Source: Globisporangium splendens (Eukaryota > Oomycota > Peronosporomycetes > Pythiales > Pythiaceae). From it: DNA of 64,000 nucleotides. The translations under genes and the position numbers were made by a program. Location of the stretch: assembly GCA_006386115.1 (NCBI GenBank), contig VFIW01000021.1, forward strand, positions 372,001 through 436,000, given 5' to 3'. The notes beneath the pieces were generated by a model that worked only from the letters and a program-made list of their open reading frames with translations, was not told where the DNA came from and searched no databases. Positions 40,574 to 51,671 of this stretch are shown here, one piece after another. Each line of letters opens with the position of its first letter. Positions within the stretch are counted from its first letter, which is position 1.

Positions 40574-41725
40574 TTATAGACAGCGACGGTCGCGCTGTTT
40601 CTTCCAGACCGAGTCGTCATCAAAGCGTGGGAGCGATGGGAACACAACATACCGCAACGACGAATGGCCATTGTTTCTGCGCGAGTGAGAGGAGCCTGCC
40701 GCAACAAGGTTCCTCACCGAACCATTCTTGGCGCTCGCTATCACGATCAGTCCGAAGACGCGGAACGCGTTCAGCATGAATCGAAGGTAAGATACTCGGG
40801 AGTGATCTCCGTCATCGTTGAGCCCCGGAAAGTCGTCCAAAAAGATAACGCATCCTCTCTCTCTCTCTCTCGACTTCAACGCACTCTGGACATCTTTTGA
40901 CGACTTTTCTCCGCAAAACGATGTCGCTCCAGTCAGCATCGCCCAAACGAACCCACACGTGCACAGTGATTTATTGCTCGAAGTCTCGAACACTTCGCCA
41001 GTACCCACGAATGGAAGATCAAACTCAACGCAGCGTAGAAACGACACCGATCTGATGCTGAACGCACGATGCACCTTCTGCACCTGGTACAGCTCGGTCA
41101 TGGGGAGGCACACAAGATGGACCACGTCCAACTTTTCGTGCGCCATCAGGTTGAATACTATCTGCGTCTTCCTCGTGTCCGAAGAGTTCTCCAAGACAAT
41201 CAATCGTGCGTTCTCTGCGCCTTGGACACGCTTGATCATCGCCACAAGATCACACACTTCTTTCGAATGTTTCAATCGCTCCGCAACTGCCGGTATATTC
41301 TTCATTCGTCGCAAACAAACGAAGATTAAACGAAGGGTGACACAGCATTCTTGGGTCGAGTGCTGGTTCTGGCATTTCCACCAGCACGTGGACCTCTCCA
41401 CCCTTCTGCGCAAAGCTTTTTCCCAAGCGTCGCTCATCGCCCATTCGTAGCAGTGGATTCAACTTGCTGTCCTCGCTCACCAGCGCTCGGATATCTTCCG
41501 CCATTTCACCGCGCCTCAATCTCTTCAACACAGTGTCCTCTGGAGTGAGCCATGTCCTGCCTCTCTTGGTGCGATACAGGTCTAGGTCCTTGGCGCCGCG
41601 CTTGGTCGTGCATTCGTCGTCCCACTTGATCGCCTCCTTTAGACGCAAAACCGAGAGATTCGCGTCGATGTCGATGAGGAAAGGATCTCCCTTCACACCA
41701 CCAACGCACAGATCACTGTCACCAT
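40574..41725 (-). pseudogene. Crinkler (CRN)-like effector gene, frameshifted
   Basis: The N-terminal header has the ubiquitin-like fold signature of Crinklers: a short hydrophobic start, a DIDAN...LKEAI segment, an LDLYRTK motif (the position of LFLAK in Phytophthora and LxLYLAK in Pythium) and an HVLVEMP end. A P-loop NTPase-like domain follows (about 41240-40600), with a degraded Walker A (NSSDTRKTQ, missing the usual glycines) and a Walker B-like VIFLDDFP. The reading frame changes near 41700 and again near 41300, so no intact protein is encoded as read. CRNs are translocated host-directed proteins in oomycetes; this one seems decayed, or the two frame changes are sequence errors. The C-terminal effector domain is missing: the frame stops soon after the NTPase. 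Confidence 0.65.
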
Positions 41726-41730
41726 CTTGC

Positions 41731-41790
41731 TCTGTCTTGTTGACATGAGTTCTGTCTTGCTAACGTGAGTTCTGTCTTGTAGAAATGAGG
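41731..41790. repeat. Three imperfect 20-bp tandem repeats upstream of the CRN start
   Basis: The block TCTGTCTTG plus 11 variable bases, containing a TGAG core, occurs three times in tandem within the likely 5' leader of the minus-strand CRN-like gene. Confidence 0.7.
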
Positions 41791-42670
41791 AGTGAGAGGA
41801 AAAGAGTGAGTGAATGGAAGAAATTTGAAGCAAGAGAGACTACTGAACGGTATGACTGAGAGAATGTTGTAAAGTTCTCTGACTCGATTCATTTGATTGA
41901 TTCATGACATCGATTTATTGATCGAGACTCACTGATCTCAAAACCTGCAGTGCGGTCGTGCTGTTTATAGGAAACCAGGGATTTCGCGCTGAAATGAACG
42001 AGGTGATCTTGTATGATCAGTAATTAGATAGTAAGTCTGGTCCTCACCAACTCACGTTCTCTCCAAGATTGCTGTCCAGCTGAAGATGGTTGTGTCGGAG
42101 CAAACGGTGCTGTACAAAGTTGACAAGCTACAAATACCACAATCGGACCGCGGTATCATATAAGAGTCTACAGATGGGCATGAGAGCTTCTGTCCTCCAC
42201 AAGTGTGCATTCGAAAGAGTCATGAACTGTTCTGGTGGTCGAAGTGCCGAAAGCGAAATCGCCGATGCAACCGGTTTTTTTTTTTCTCATTGAAGGAGAT
42301 ATTAGCCGACGACAAACCGGTGCTGACATCAATTTGAACCGTTTCTCTCTATTTTAGTAATCGAATATTTTGCAGTCCTACCGGTTATGAATTGCTCACT
42401 TTCACTACTGCACGCAATCGCTTAAGTATCTGATACATTTACTTACACGAACAACCCCAGTATTCCGTCCCAACCTTCTCGAACGGTTGCCTGATCAGGA
42501 TCGTGATAAAACCTCCTGACACCAATTGAGCAGTTGCTGCATGAGGGGACATTCAGGAGTGCTGGTCGAGGGAGGATAGCATTTTGCGCCATTTTCATCA
42601 GCAGCAATCGCCGCCACATCCGCTCGTCCATCCGCTCGTCCCAAGGCTGTGGAGATATACAATACGAACT
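41791..42670. other. Intergenic region before the CID/CCCH gene
   Basis: About 880 bases with no gene. There is a T run at 42276-42287. The last 150 bases are the likely promoter and leader of the gene at 42671. Confidence 0.4.
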
Positions 42671-45658
42671 ATGGGCAGCCAGATGTGGGAGGGCTACGCG
42701 GAGCTGCGCCAAGCGCTGGAGGGGCTCGCGTGCGCCAAGGGCACGTCCGCCAACCGCATCAAGGCCGTCGCCACGACGGCGCTCAAGTACGCCAAGGTGC
42801 GTCCAAGCATCCCCCCTCTTGTTTATGCGTTAGGATCATACGTGTATGTGTGTGTGTGTGTGCTTATCTAACGTGTTTTGTTTTGGATTGATGTGTGCAG
42901 GATTACAAGCGCGTGGTGCATGACGTGGAGATGTTTTTGTGGAAAGCGGATAGTGAACACCGACTTGCAGGTGCAAATGAATTGATGAATATAGCGGTAT
43001 TTAGACAAGTACTGATCATGTGTTGTGCATATGCGTGCATGCATTCATTATGTGTTTCTAGGTCTGTATGCGATCGACGCGATCATTCGACAGGTACAAT
43101 TGTTGCGCTTGAGCTTGTATTCTTTGTGTCATTACGCATATTGACTTTCTGTATGTTGTGTATCAATAGTCGCAGATCAAGTTTGCTGCAAAAGACCAGT
43201 TCGCCAAGCGATTCTCGCTTCATTTGACCAACACGATCGCCGCCGTGAAGAAGATTCCAGAGGAGTCCCAGGTAGGAATCTGTGGATACACCTGCCAGTA
43301 TGCGCTGACTTCTGTGCGGAGCTGTTTATTAAATGGTATTGTGTTTATATCTCTTTTTTTTCGTATAGCAAAACGTGCGTCACGTCCTCCACGAATGGCA
43401 ATCGCGCGGGTTTTACACAGCGACGCAGGTTGAAGACGCGGGTGGACGAGATTATTCTATTGCGTCAAACTCACAAGTAAATAATCAGTCAATGCATGCT
43501 GCTGTTGTTCTTGGTGATACTGTGCGGCGCTCTAATCACAACCGTTCTCTCTCTCTCTCTCTCTGTTGTGCATTGTGGCAACGTGTTCATTTGCTCCACT
43601 TTTCCATTAAGCAGCCCCTTGATGACCAGCACCACCATCGCGGTCGTGAAAGCGCCGAGACGACACCGACCACATCTGCTGGCAAACTCGCATCGCTGCT
43701 GTCAATCATCAAGAAGCAAAAGGAACGAAAAGAGCAACAAGACCAGCAACCGCCACCATCGATCTTGGGTGACGCACCGGCACTGCTGCCATCTCCAATT
43801 GGCCCTCCTCATTCCCAGCACGAGCGTCGATCGCCAACGGAACGCTCATATTTGGATCGAAGCGTCGACTATGACAGACACCAACGTCCATCCGAGAGAG
43901 ACGCGTTTGACAACCATGGAGACAGGCGACAGGGTGGACTTTTGCCTGAGCCTACAAGTGGACACATCCGACGTGACGTGGATGGTGGCCGCGACCAGTA
44001 CGATGAGTCGCGAGCAATGAAGAAGCCTCGAGGATCGCGATGGGGTCCGCCGAAAGCGAACGAAGATGTACACCCTCCTCCTATTGACACGACACCACAC
44101 TCAAGATCGGGGGGTCTCTCTCCTCGATATGGTGCAGGCGGGATGCCGCCGCGATCGCCACCACGTAGGCGAATGGATGACGCGCCGCAACAGAATGCAC
44201 CCTTTAGGGCATCTCCGTCTGGTCCACCAAGAAGAGACGATTGGCAGCACGCGCCAACGACAACAGATCATCAACGCAACGACGGCTTTTCACGAGGCCA
44301 TCCGGACCATTCTCGATCACCACCAATGGACAAACTACGACAACCATCACCTGGTGGTGGAAGAGTAGGAGGATATGGTTATGATAAAGAAGCATTCCAT
44401 GACAATAATCGTTTTGCGCAAGACCCAAGTAATCCTGCGCACCCTCCTCCACCCACAAGCGGACGACACGACGAAAGACACCACCAGCCGATGCACAGCA
44501 GCGCTGGAAGAGCTGCTACTTCAAGCGGAGAGAAGATTCCTGGCACCTCGGGCGAAGTCTGCCGCAAGTTTCTTGCGGGACGTTGCACTTTTGGCGACCG
44601 CTGCTGGTACGGAACGAGCATTAACGTAATGTCAGACTCGATTTGTGTGGCGCGTATCATGGTACTCATTGCTGTTGTGGCTCTATTTATCCAAACTTGT
44701 TGCAACCGATTCGGTTTTAGGCATATCCACAACCAACAAGGCGGGATGCCTCCACGACCATCGCGCACCGAGATGAACGAAGCTAAACGCAAGACCGTGC
44801 TCTGTGCGAATTTTCCCAAGGGCACGTGCCGCTTTGGAGATAATTGCAGGTACGCGGCATTTTTTGACAAACGCGAACAGCTCGTTCGATACAATTGTCA
44901 AGTGGACTAACTCTTTTCCTTCATTGCTATTTTTTGTGACCTCTGGATACACTCTATTTGAATTACTTGTGGCTCTTTCCAGTTTTGCACACGGGGAACA
45001 TGATCTGGACCGATCAGCTTTATCATCTGGCCCGCGATCCCGTGGTTTACCTCCACCGTCTGGCAACTCGTCGTCCTTCGACTCAAGTGCGTCGCGTTGG
45101 CAAGCGCGCTCCGGTGGGAGCAACAGCAGCAGCAGCAATGACTCCACGACGACTCATCACCAACAGCAACAAGCTTCTATGAGTAGTGCTATTGCGTATG
45201 ACCGCGTTCCTCCTCCACCCCCACAACAGCAAAATAGACCTTTTGGAACAACAGCCGCAGGCATGTCGCCTCATGGTGTATATAATGAAGTACAGGGTGA
45301 CCGTGGAACTTCTGGTGCTTCTCCCATGTCCCACGCTAACGCCCTCGTGTCGGGTACGCCGCCGTACCCACCCTACAACATCAACAATGCTGGAAACGAC
45401 GCAGCCGCAGCACCAGAGCCTCCAGGTCCACGAGGATACCCTGGCGTCGGCAGTGCACCTATGCCTGTTGCTCAGGGCGTTCCAGTACCAGCGACCAGTG
45501 CGCCAACGTATCCACCGCTTCAAGTTAATGCCCCCAACGCAAGCGCCGGGAACGGGTTCGCTGCTGGTCCAAGTCCAAGCTCACAGATGAAAGACGACGA
45601 TGACGACGTGGAAGCGGAAGCCCCCGAGTTCAATCTGCAGTACGACGATGACGAGTAG
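42671..45658 (+). CDS. CID (RPR) and double CCCH zinc-finger RNA-processing protein (745 aa)
   Basis: Probable nuclear factor that reads the RNA polymerase II C-terminal domain and binds RNA. Eight exons: 42671-42796, 42901-42970, 43062-43093, 43170-43271, 43369-43476, 43612-44606, 44721-44849, 44983-45658. The CID occupies residues 1-140, with DYKRVVHDVEMFLWKADSEHRLAGLYAIDAIIRQS as in SCAF4/8 and Nrd1 relatives (segment quoted in pieces: DYKRVVHDVEMFLWK, HRLAGLYAIDAI). A long Arg/Ser/Pro-rich linker follows. Two CCCH fingers (about 461-483 and 505-525) have C-x7-C-x5-C-x3-H spacing, and each is split by an intron after the third Cys. The C-terminus is Pro/Gln/Asn-rich and ends in an acidic DDDDDVEAEAPEF tail. 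No RRM is seen, which separates it from SCAF4/8. Confidence 0.88.
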
Positions 45659-47138
45659 GAGATGAAGTATAGTTTCAGGAGCCCTCGAATGGATGAGGAG
45701 AGGAGTGAGGAGAGTATACATACGACCACGTGTGTTTAGTCCGTTTGCCTATATATCCGTATGAACCACAAAAAGAAAAAAAACGAGAATGACCAATGTG
45801 CGTATTTTCAATGGAAGACGTGGTGGAGTGTGCGGAAACCCTTTGCTTTCACTTGGTGGGAAGTGTGTCAATGCATTGTCTATTATGTATGCCTGGAAGT
45901 GTGCGAAGCAGACTTGATCGGGATCTCCGTTGTTATTCATAGAGAAGAAGACCATGGAATGCGCATGAGCGTGCTTGAACAGCATTCGTTTTCTATGCAG
46001 CTTCAAAGCCACTACCTCTGTATTTGCATAATTCAACCACCAAATGTAGCCAATTGATTTAGCGAGCCGAAGTGCAATACGCTTTCGTCTCTGTTCCTGT
46101 TCTCTGGATTCAGGTTAGAATCATGCAATGACGATGCCAAGCGTGATGCATTGCGCAGCCGCCACTGCCTCATCTGCACGAGCGTCGATTAAGGGTGGTA
46201 CCGTGGTGGAGTGGGTTTGGCAGTAGAGAACGTTATGCAGTGGCCTCATGAAGATCGCACAGGTTTCTCCGACGACGACTTTGTACAAGCAGCTGCGCAT
46301 GGCCACATGCACGTAATCGGATGGGCTCAATTAACAAACCTGAAGTCCGGTCATCTGATGTGATGGATGCAGCAGCATGCGCCTGGCATCTGCATTGCGT
46401 AATGGTTACACGACGACTGGACGGATGAGAGCCCGCTGCTGAAAACCATCTCCATGTATGTTGTTCAGTTGCCCCACTATGCTGCACTGAGCGGAAAACT
46501 GATGATTTGGCGAATCAGCTGAGGTGTCCACCTGCAACGTGGCGTTTCGGTGAAGGACTTCAGTAGAGTGTCGTGACTTTAAGTGGTGTGAGCGCTTGCA
46601 AATGGCGATGATTTCTCCGCCTGCTCTCGGCGCAATTGCCCTTCACTCTCCTGCTTTGACGCCACTCGTTCTTTGCGCGTATCCGATGGCGCCAGCGCCG
46701 CACACCTCATCCATTCTGGCTCCTCTTGATGCTCTTGCCACTTGCATGTCCAGAGCGAGTCGCAGTCCGGTCCAACTTTATATCCTGCCATTTGTACTAA
46801 TCGAACCAAATATCTAACTCATGTGTTTGCTAAACATATATTCTGATTGAGAAACAACCACTGTTATAAGTAATATACAGCGAATGTTGGTGCATTTTCC
46901 GTTGTGCCGTAATCTGCTCTCGGTGCAGCGCACAACTGGACCGTTTGGCTCTTTTCTGGGATCGTAACCGTAAACCTAGCGAAAGTTACGACATCTGAGT
47001 CAGAAACTTATTAACCAATCCTCAGCGCGTAGTTCTATTTTCTGTCTCCTGATTCGCTGAAAACATGTCCCAATCGCCCCATCACCCCCGACCGCATATG
47101 GTTTCTAGTGATCCTGCCACCATTGCCAGTATGGATTG
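45659..47138. other. 1.5-kb intergenic stretch
   Basis: Short frames only; none shows a known motif. A-rich sequence after 45770 may mark the 3' end of the upstream transcript. AT-rich sequence at 46800-46880 precedes the promoter of the phosphatase gene. No RNA gene or repeat is recognised. Confidence 0.4.
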
Positions 47139-47201
47139 ATGGGTTGGGAGCGACTCGCGGCTGGCATCACAGCGCAGCACATTCATTTCGAGCGGAACGC
47201 C

Positions 47202-48808
47202 ATGCTGCAGAGCGAGGAGACCACGCCGCTGCTGTCGCAGCCACGCTCCGCGTCGCGGAAGGCGTCCGAGACCCCGTCGGCGCGCTTCTGGCAGCTCACG
47301 GCGCTGCTGCTTGGCACGGTGCTCATCACGACGCTGCTCTGGGAGATGACGCCCGACGTGCTCCACTCGTCCGAGAAGCCCAAGCTGCCTGTGCACGTGA
47401 AGCGCGACCCGAAGTACCCATTCGCGCGCTTTTTCGCGACCAAGACCGCGTACTGGGACCAGCGCGACGGCAGCGAACCGAGCCAGGAGTTGCTCACGAA
47501 GTACGAGAATGCGCTGTTGCGCGAAGACCTGCAACTTCGCCAATCGCATTTGATCGTGCGTCACGGAATCCGGTAAGGGATGTGAAATATGAGAAAACAC
47601 TCTTATTGCGATTCTTACAGCTATGTATGGTAATGAATGACTGGTTAGATACCCGACGGGAAGCAACATCGAAGCGCTGGAAGCGCTCGTCACGAAGCTC
47701 CAGCAGTTCCAAGAACTCATCCCGTCTTGGTTGGTGAACTACTCGATGCCATACAATATGAGCGTCGAGGGCGAACTCGCGGCTGCTGGAGTGCAGGAAA
47801 TGGAGGACCTCGCGAGACGCATGGTGCACAGCTCGGGCCACATGGACCCTGTGAAATATATGGAGAGCAAGTCCCGCGTCGCGCACACGTACTCCTCGAG
47901 AACCAAGAAATCGGCAGAAGCGTACGTGCATGCACAAATGGTTATCTTGTTTCCTTTATCTGCTTGGTGCTTAGTGTTTACGTCACGCGCACAGGTATGC
48001 GAGCAAGTTTTTCGCGAACCCGGAGGATGTCAAGTACATTGAGTACCCCAAGGGTCACGATCCGCTCCTTCGTTTCTTCGACAGCTGCCCAAAGTACCAG
48101 CGTGAGGTCAAGCAGAACCAGAGTGCGCTGAACGAGAAGCACGCCTTTGAGCGCTCCGAGTTCATGGCCAACAACACGCGCGCGCTCAAGCAGGCGCTCG
48201 GTCTCGAGGCCACGAGCGGTGCCAACATCACGACGACCGACGTCGAAGCGGCGTTCTCGGCGTGCGCGTTCGACTATGCGCTCTCCGGTACGACAACCAA
48301 GTGGTGCACGCTCATGACAGAGGCGTTCATCGTGTCGATGGACTACCTGGGCGATCTCCAGGCGTTCTATGATCTCGGCGCCGGGTACCCGATCAACTAC
48401 GAGATGTCGGCCGTGCTGCTGCAGTACGTCGTGGCGACGATGAAGGGCCGCATCAACGAGACCAACAACCTGCACAACGTGCTGCACTTCGCGCACGCCG
48501 AGACGACGCTGCCGTTGATGACGCTGCTGGGGTACACGGAGCGCGCGCCGCTGTGGGCGAACGCGAGCCTCGCGGACATTGAGGGCCGCGACTTCCGCAC
48601 GTCCGTGTTCGCGCCGTTCGGCGCCAACATCGAGTTCCGCCTCTTCCAGCGCAAGTCGAACGACGCGCAGTACTTCGTGCAGGTGCTCGTGAACGAGCAA
48701 GAGAACGAGATCCCCGGCTGCGGCGACGTCTACTGCGACTTGGCCAAGCTCGAGCGCCTCTGGCACGACTATCTCGCCAATATGGACTTTGACGCTATGT
48801 GTCAATAG
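47202..48808 (+). CDS. Membrane-anchored histidine phosphatase, MINPP/phytase type, MINPP-B (485 aa)
   Basis: Paralogue of MINPP-A. Exons are 47202-47572, 47649-47921 and 47995-48808. A signal-anchor helix (FWQLTALLLGTVLITTLLW, about 28-46) follows a cytosolic N-terminus with a TTPLL sequence that resembles a dileucine sorting signal, so the protein may sit in an endosomal/vacuolar or plasma membrane instead of being secreted. The catalytic RHG (VRHGIRYPTG, about 120) is split by intron 1 at the same codon and phase as in MINPP-A. The second intron also matches MINPP-A, but the third and fourth of MINPP-A are absent. The FAHAET proton-donor motif is at about 382. An in-frame ATG at 47139 would add 21 residues; 47202 has the better context. 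The stop lies 338 bp before PAP-B on the same strand. Confidence 0.9.
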
Positions 48809-49146
48809 ATACGTTCAAAAGAGGGTACATGCATGTGTGTGTGGACGCTTAATTTCTCTCAAAACAAGGTTGATCCATCTTCGAGTGGTTGCAACTGTGT
48901 GGATGTGGTCTGTACCCACTTTCGTAAATATGTTCACCATGATTGCATTTCAAACCAACACTAAATTCATCAGTGATTGGTTGAAATGGTGTGTGCCTCT
49001 ATCTTTCTGCAAGTTGCCATCATCAGCATCAACAAAGCACAAAGCGCGCAAGAGGGCGGCTCGCTTCATGCGCTCTGTCCGCGATCTCTCTCCATATACG
49101 CGTCCGCAGGCAGACCCACGCGCGTAGTCTAGAAGGAGACGTTAGT
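48809..49146 (+). promoter_or_regulatory. MINPP-B to PAP-B spacer
   Basis: 338 bases between two same-strand phosphatase genes. The PAP-B frame is open upstream of its ATG, but the stretch lacks domain sequence and is taken as promoter and leader. Confidence 0.4.
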
Positions 49147-51436
49147 ATGCGTGCGTCACGTCAACTCCGAATTCATGAGGGCTCCTGCTCTTCTCTGTGG
49201 CTCTTCGCGCTTCTCTTCTGGTCTCATGCAGCATCAGCACTCGCGTCGAGCGCCGATGCAGCGAAGCCCGTTCCTCCAGTGCTGCTCCGCGCGCCGCTGC
49301 GCACGTTCGCAGTATCGGCGACGGTGCTCCAGTCGCTCGACATGCTCAACGTCACGTTTGCGTACGCGGACGATGCGGACGACGACGACGACGACGTGTT
49401 GCCTTCGAGCGATTGGATCGCAGTCTACTGCATCGATGGCAATGAGAAGGATATGCACGCAATGGTACCCACTGACGCGTATATGGACAAGCGGTCTACC
49501 GACTACAAGGTTGCAGGCACACTCACGTTCGGGCCGATGGTCAACATGCGCTGCACGTGGCAGTTCCGCTTCCTCACCGAAGCCAACGAGGTGCTTGCCG
49601 TGTCGCCGTTCGTCCGGTTTGCCAAGGGAGACGCCGAGCCATCGCAGCTCCGTCTCGCACTCACGAATGACGTGCAGGGCGAAATGCGCGTGAGTTGGAC
49701 CAGCAGCGAGGTCACGACACCCGTAATTCAGTATGGGATCGCCGAGGACGCACTCACACAAAGCGCTAGTGTCACGAGCCGCACGACCTACGCTGCGAGC
49801 GACATGTGCGTCGCTCCCGCTACTACAGTCTCACCAACGGGCTTTCGCGATCCTGGGTACATGTATTCCGGCGTGATGACTGGATTGCAACCAGACACGC
49901 GCTATTTCTACCGCGTTGGAAGTGAAGATGGCGGCAACAGCAGCAGCAGCGTACCCAATCTCAGCGACGTGAGGCAGTTCCGGACGCCACCCGCGCCAGG
50001 GACAGTGCCAAAGTATGCGAACGAATCCATGAGCTTCATTGTGTTTGGAGACCTCACGGCTGCGCCTATTGCGCCGACCGACAACTTTATGGTCGAGAGG
50101 CGCTGTGGCACGACGATGAAGCTCATCGAGCGCGATATCGTCAGCAGCCGCAGTAGCAACAACAGCGGTGGACACAACTACGTTGTGGTCTTCCATGTCG
50201 GCGATCTCTCGTACGCGAGAGGTGCGACGTATCTCTGGGACCAGTTTGGGGTCATGATTGAGGGTGTGGCGTCCCAGATCGCGTACATGATCAGCATCGG
50301 CAACCACGGTTCGTATTCGTCCAGGCTCTTGATATTTGGACTGAGTCAACCAGCTCACGTAATCGTTCTCTCTTATGTATTTAGACTACGGATACAAGGA
50401 AGGCAGAGGCCATGATGACAAGCGCTTCCCGTATCACCCTATTTTTGAAGAGAATGACGCCGCGGGCTTTGACGCCAAGGGCGAGTGCGGCGTGCCGACG
50501 TTAGCTCGCTTTACGATGCCAGACAGCAAGGAAGGAGGCAGCAACGCGCCGTTCTGGTACAGCACCGAATTTGGTCTCACGTATCACGCGGTGATCAGTG
50601 CCGAGCACGATTTCCGCGCGAGTTCGCCGATGTACACGTGGCTGATCGACGATCTGAGTCGCGTAAATCGCACAAAGACCCCGTGGCTGTTTCTGCACGT
50701 GCATCGTCCGTTCTACTGCTCGGAGACCTACGAACGCGACTACCGGCGCTCGTTGCTGCTGCGCAACCAAATGGAGCACCTGCTGGGGTTGTTCCGCGTC
50801 GACATCGTGTTTTCTGGACACTACCATTCCTACGAGCGAACGTGCCCTGTGTTTGACGAGGCATGCTATTACGGGAACGCTACTTCTACCCGCGACGACA
50901 AGAATTCTGACGCCATGTCGTCCGCGAGTGCGCCCGTGCACATCATGGTGGGCTCGGGCGGCGCAAGCGTCGATGACGAAAGCTACTACAGCGTTGACTG
51001 GAGTCGAAAAGCGCTCCAAGACTATGGCTATGGCCGCGTGCACGTGTATAACGCGAGCCATTTGCACTTCGAGTTTGTATCGGATACGAGTGAAGCTGTG
51101 AAGGACTCGGTCTGGATCGTCTCGAGCCACAACTGGCCCAATAACCGCGTGCGGCAAAATCGCACCATGCTGGGACGTGAGTGGCGGATCGCTCTGATCG
51201 TTATGGGTGTGGTGGTGCTTGGATTGACCCTGGTATTTATTGCGAGTCGAGTACGTCGCCGATGGAAGCTAGCAGGTGCGTCCTTGCTGTCAGACAAGCA
51301 CAAAACAAAGAAGTCGCCATCAAAAGACGGCGTACGGCACGCAAAGTACGCGCGCAATTCGTCTACGAGCGACGAAATCAACCTTGAGAGTCAAGCATTT
51401 CTAAGTAGCAGCCGGTCGACGATCCAAGAGCGCTAA
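49147..51436 (+). CDS. Purple acid phosphatase-like, type I membrane protein, PAP-B (737 aa)
   Basis: Paralogue of PAP-A. Exons are 49147-50308 and 50385-51436; the intron splits the NHD metal motif (CACG|AC). A cleavable signal peptide (about 1-36, SLWLFALLFWSHAASALA) replaces the signal anchor of PAP-A. The catalytic motifs are FIVFGDLT, VFHVGDLSYA, SIGNHDYGY (after splicing), WLFLHVHRPFYCS and IVFSGHYHSYERT, so the metal ligands are kept, with GDLT in place of the usual GDLG. A C-terminal helix (about 655-676) is followed by a basic, Ser-rich cytosolic tail. It likely hydrolyses phosphate esters at the cell surface. The ATG at 49147 starts the signal peptide. It follows MINPP-B directly on the same strand. 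Confidence 0.92.
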
Positions 51437-51671
51437 TGAACTTGTACGAAATGCAAATGTTGGTTCGTCCAGAAGGATCTCTCTCCATTTCATTGTGCGA
51501 TATGACAACGTTGACTGTGTGTGTGAACGTCGATGGCCTCGTTGTAACTAGACTGTGTCGTATCCAGCAAGCGACCCTAGGTCGGTGCATCGCCAGCAGC
51601 CTGCGTCCTCAAAATACTCGAGAGGCTTTTAATCGGAATCGCTTCCAAATGGTCACAAAGGCGCAATTTGC

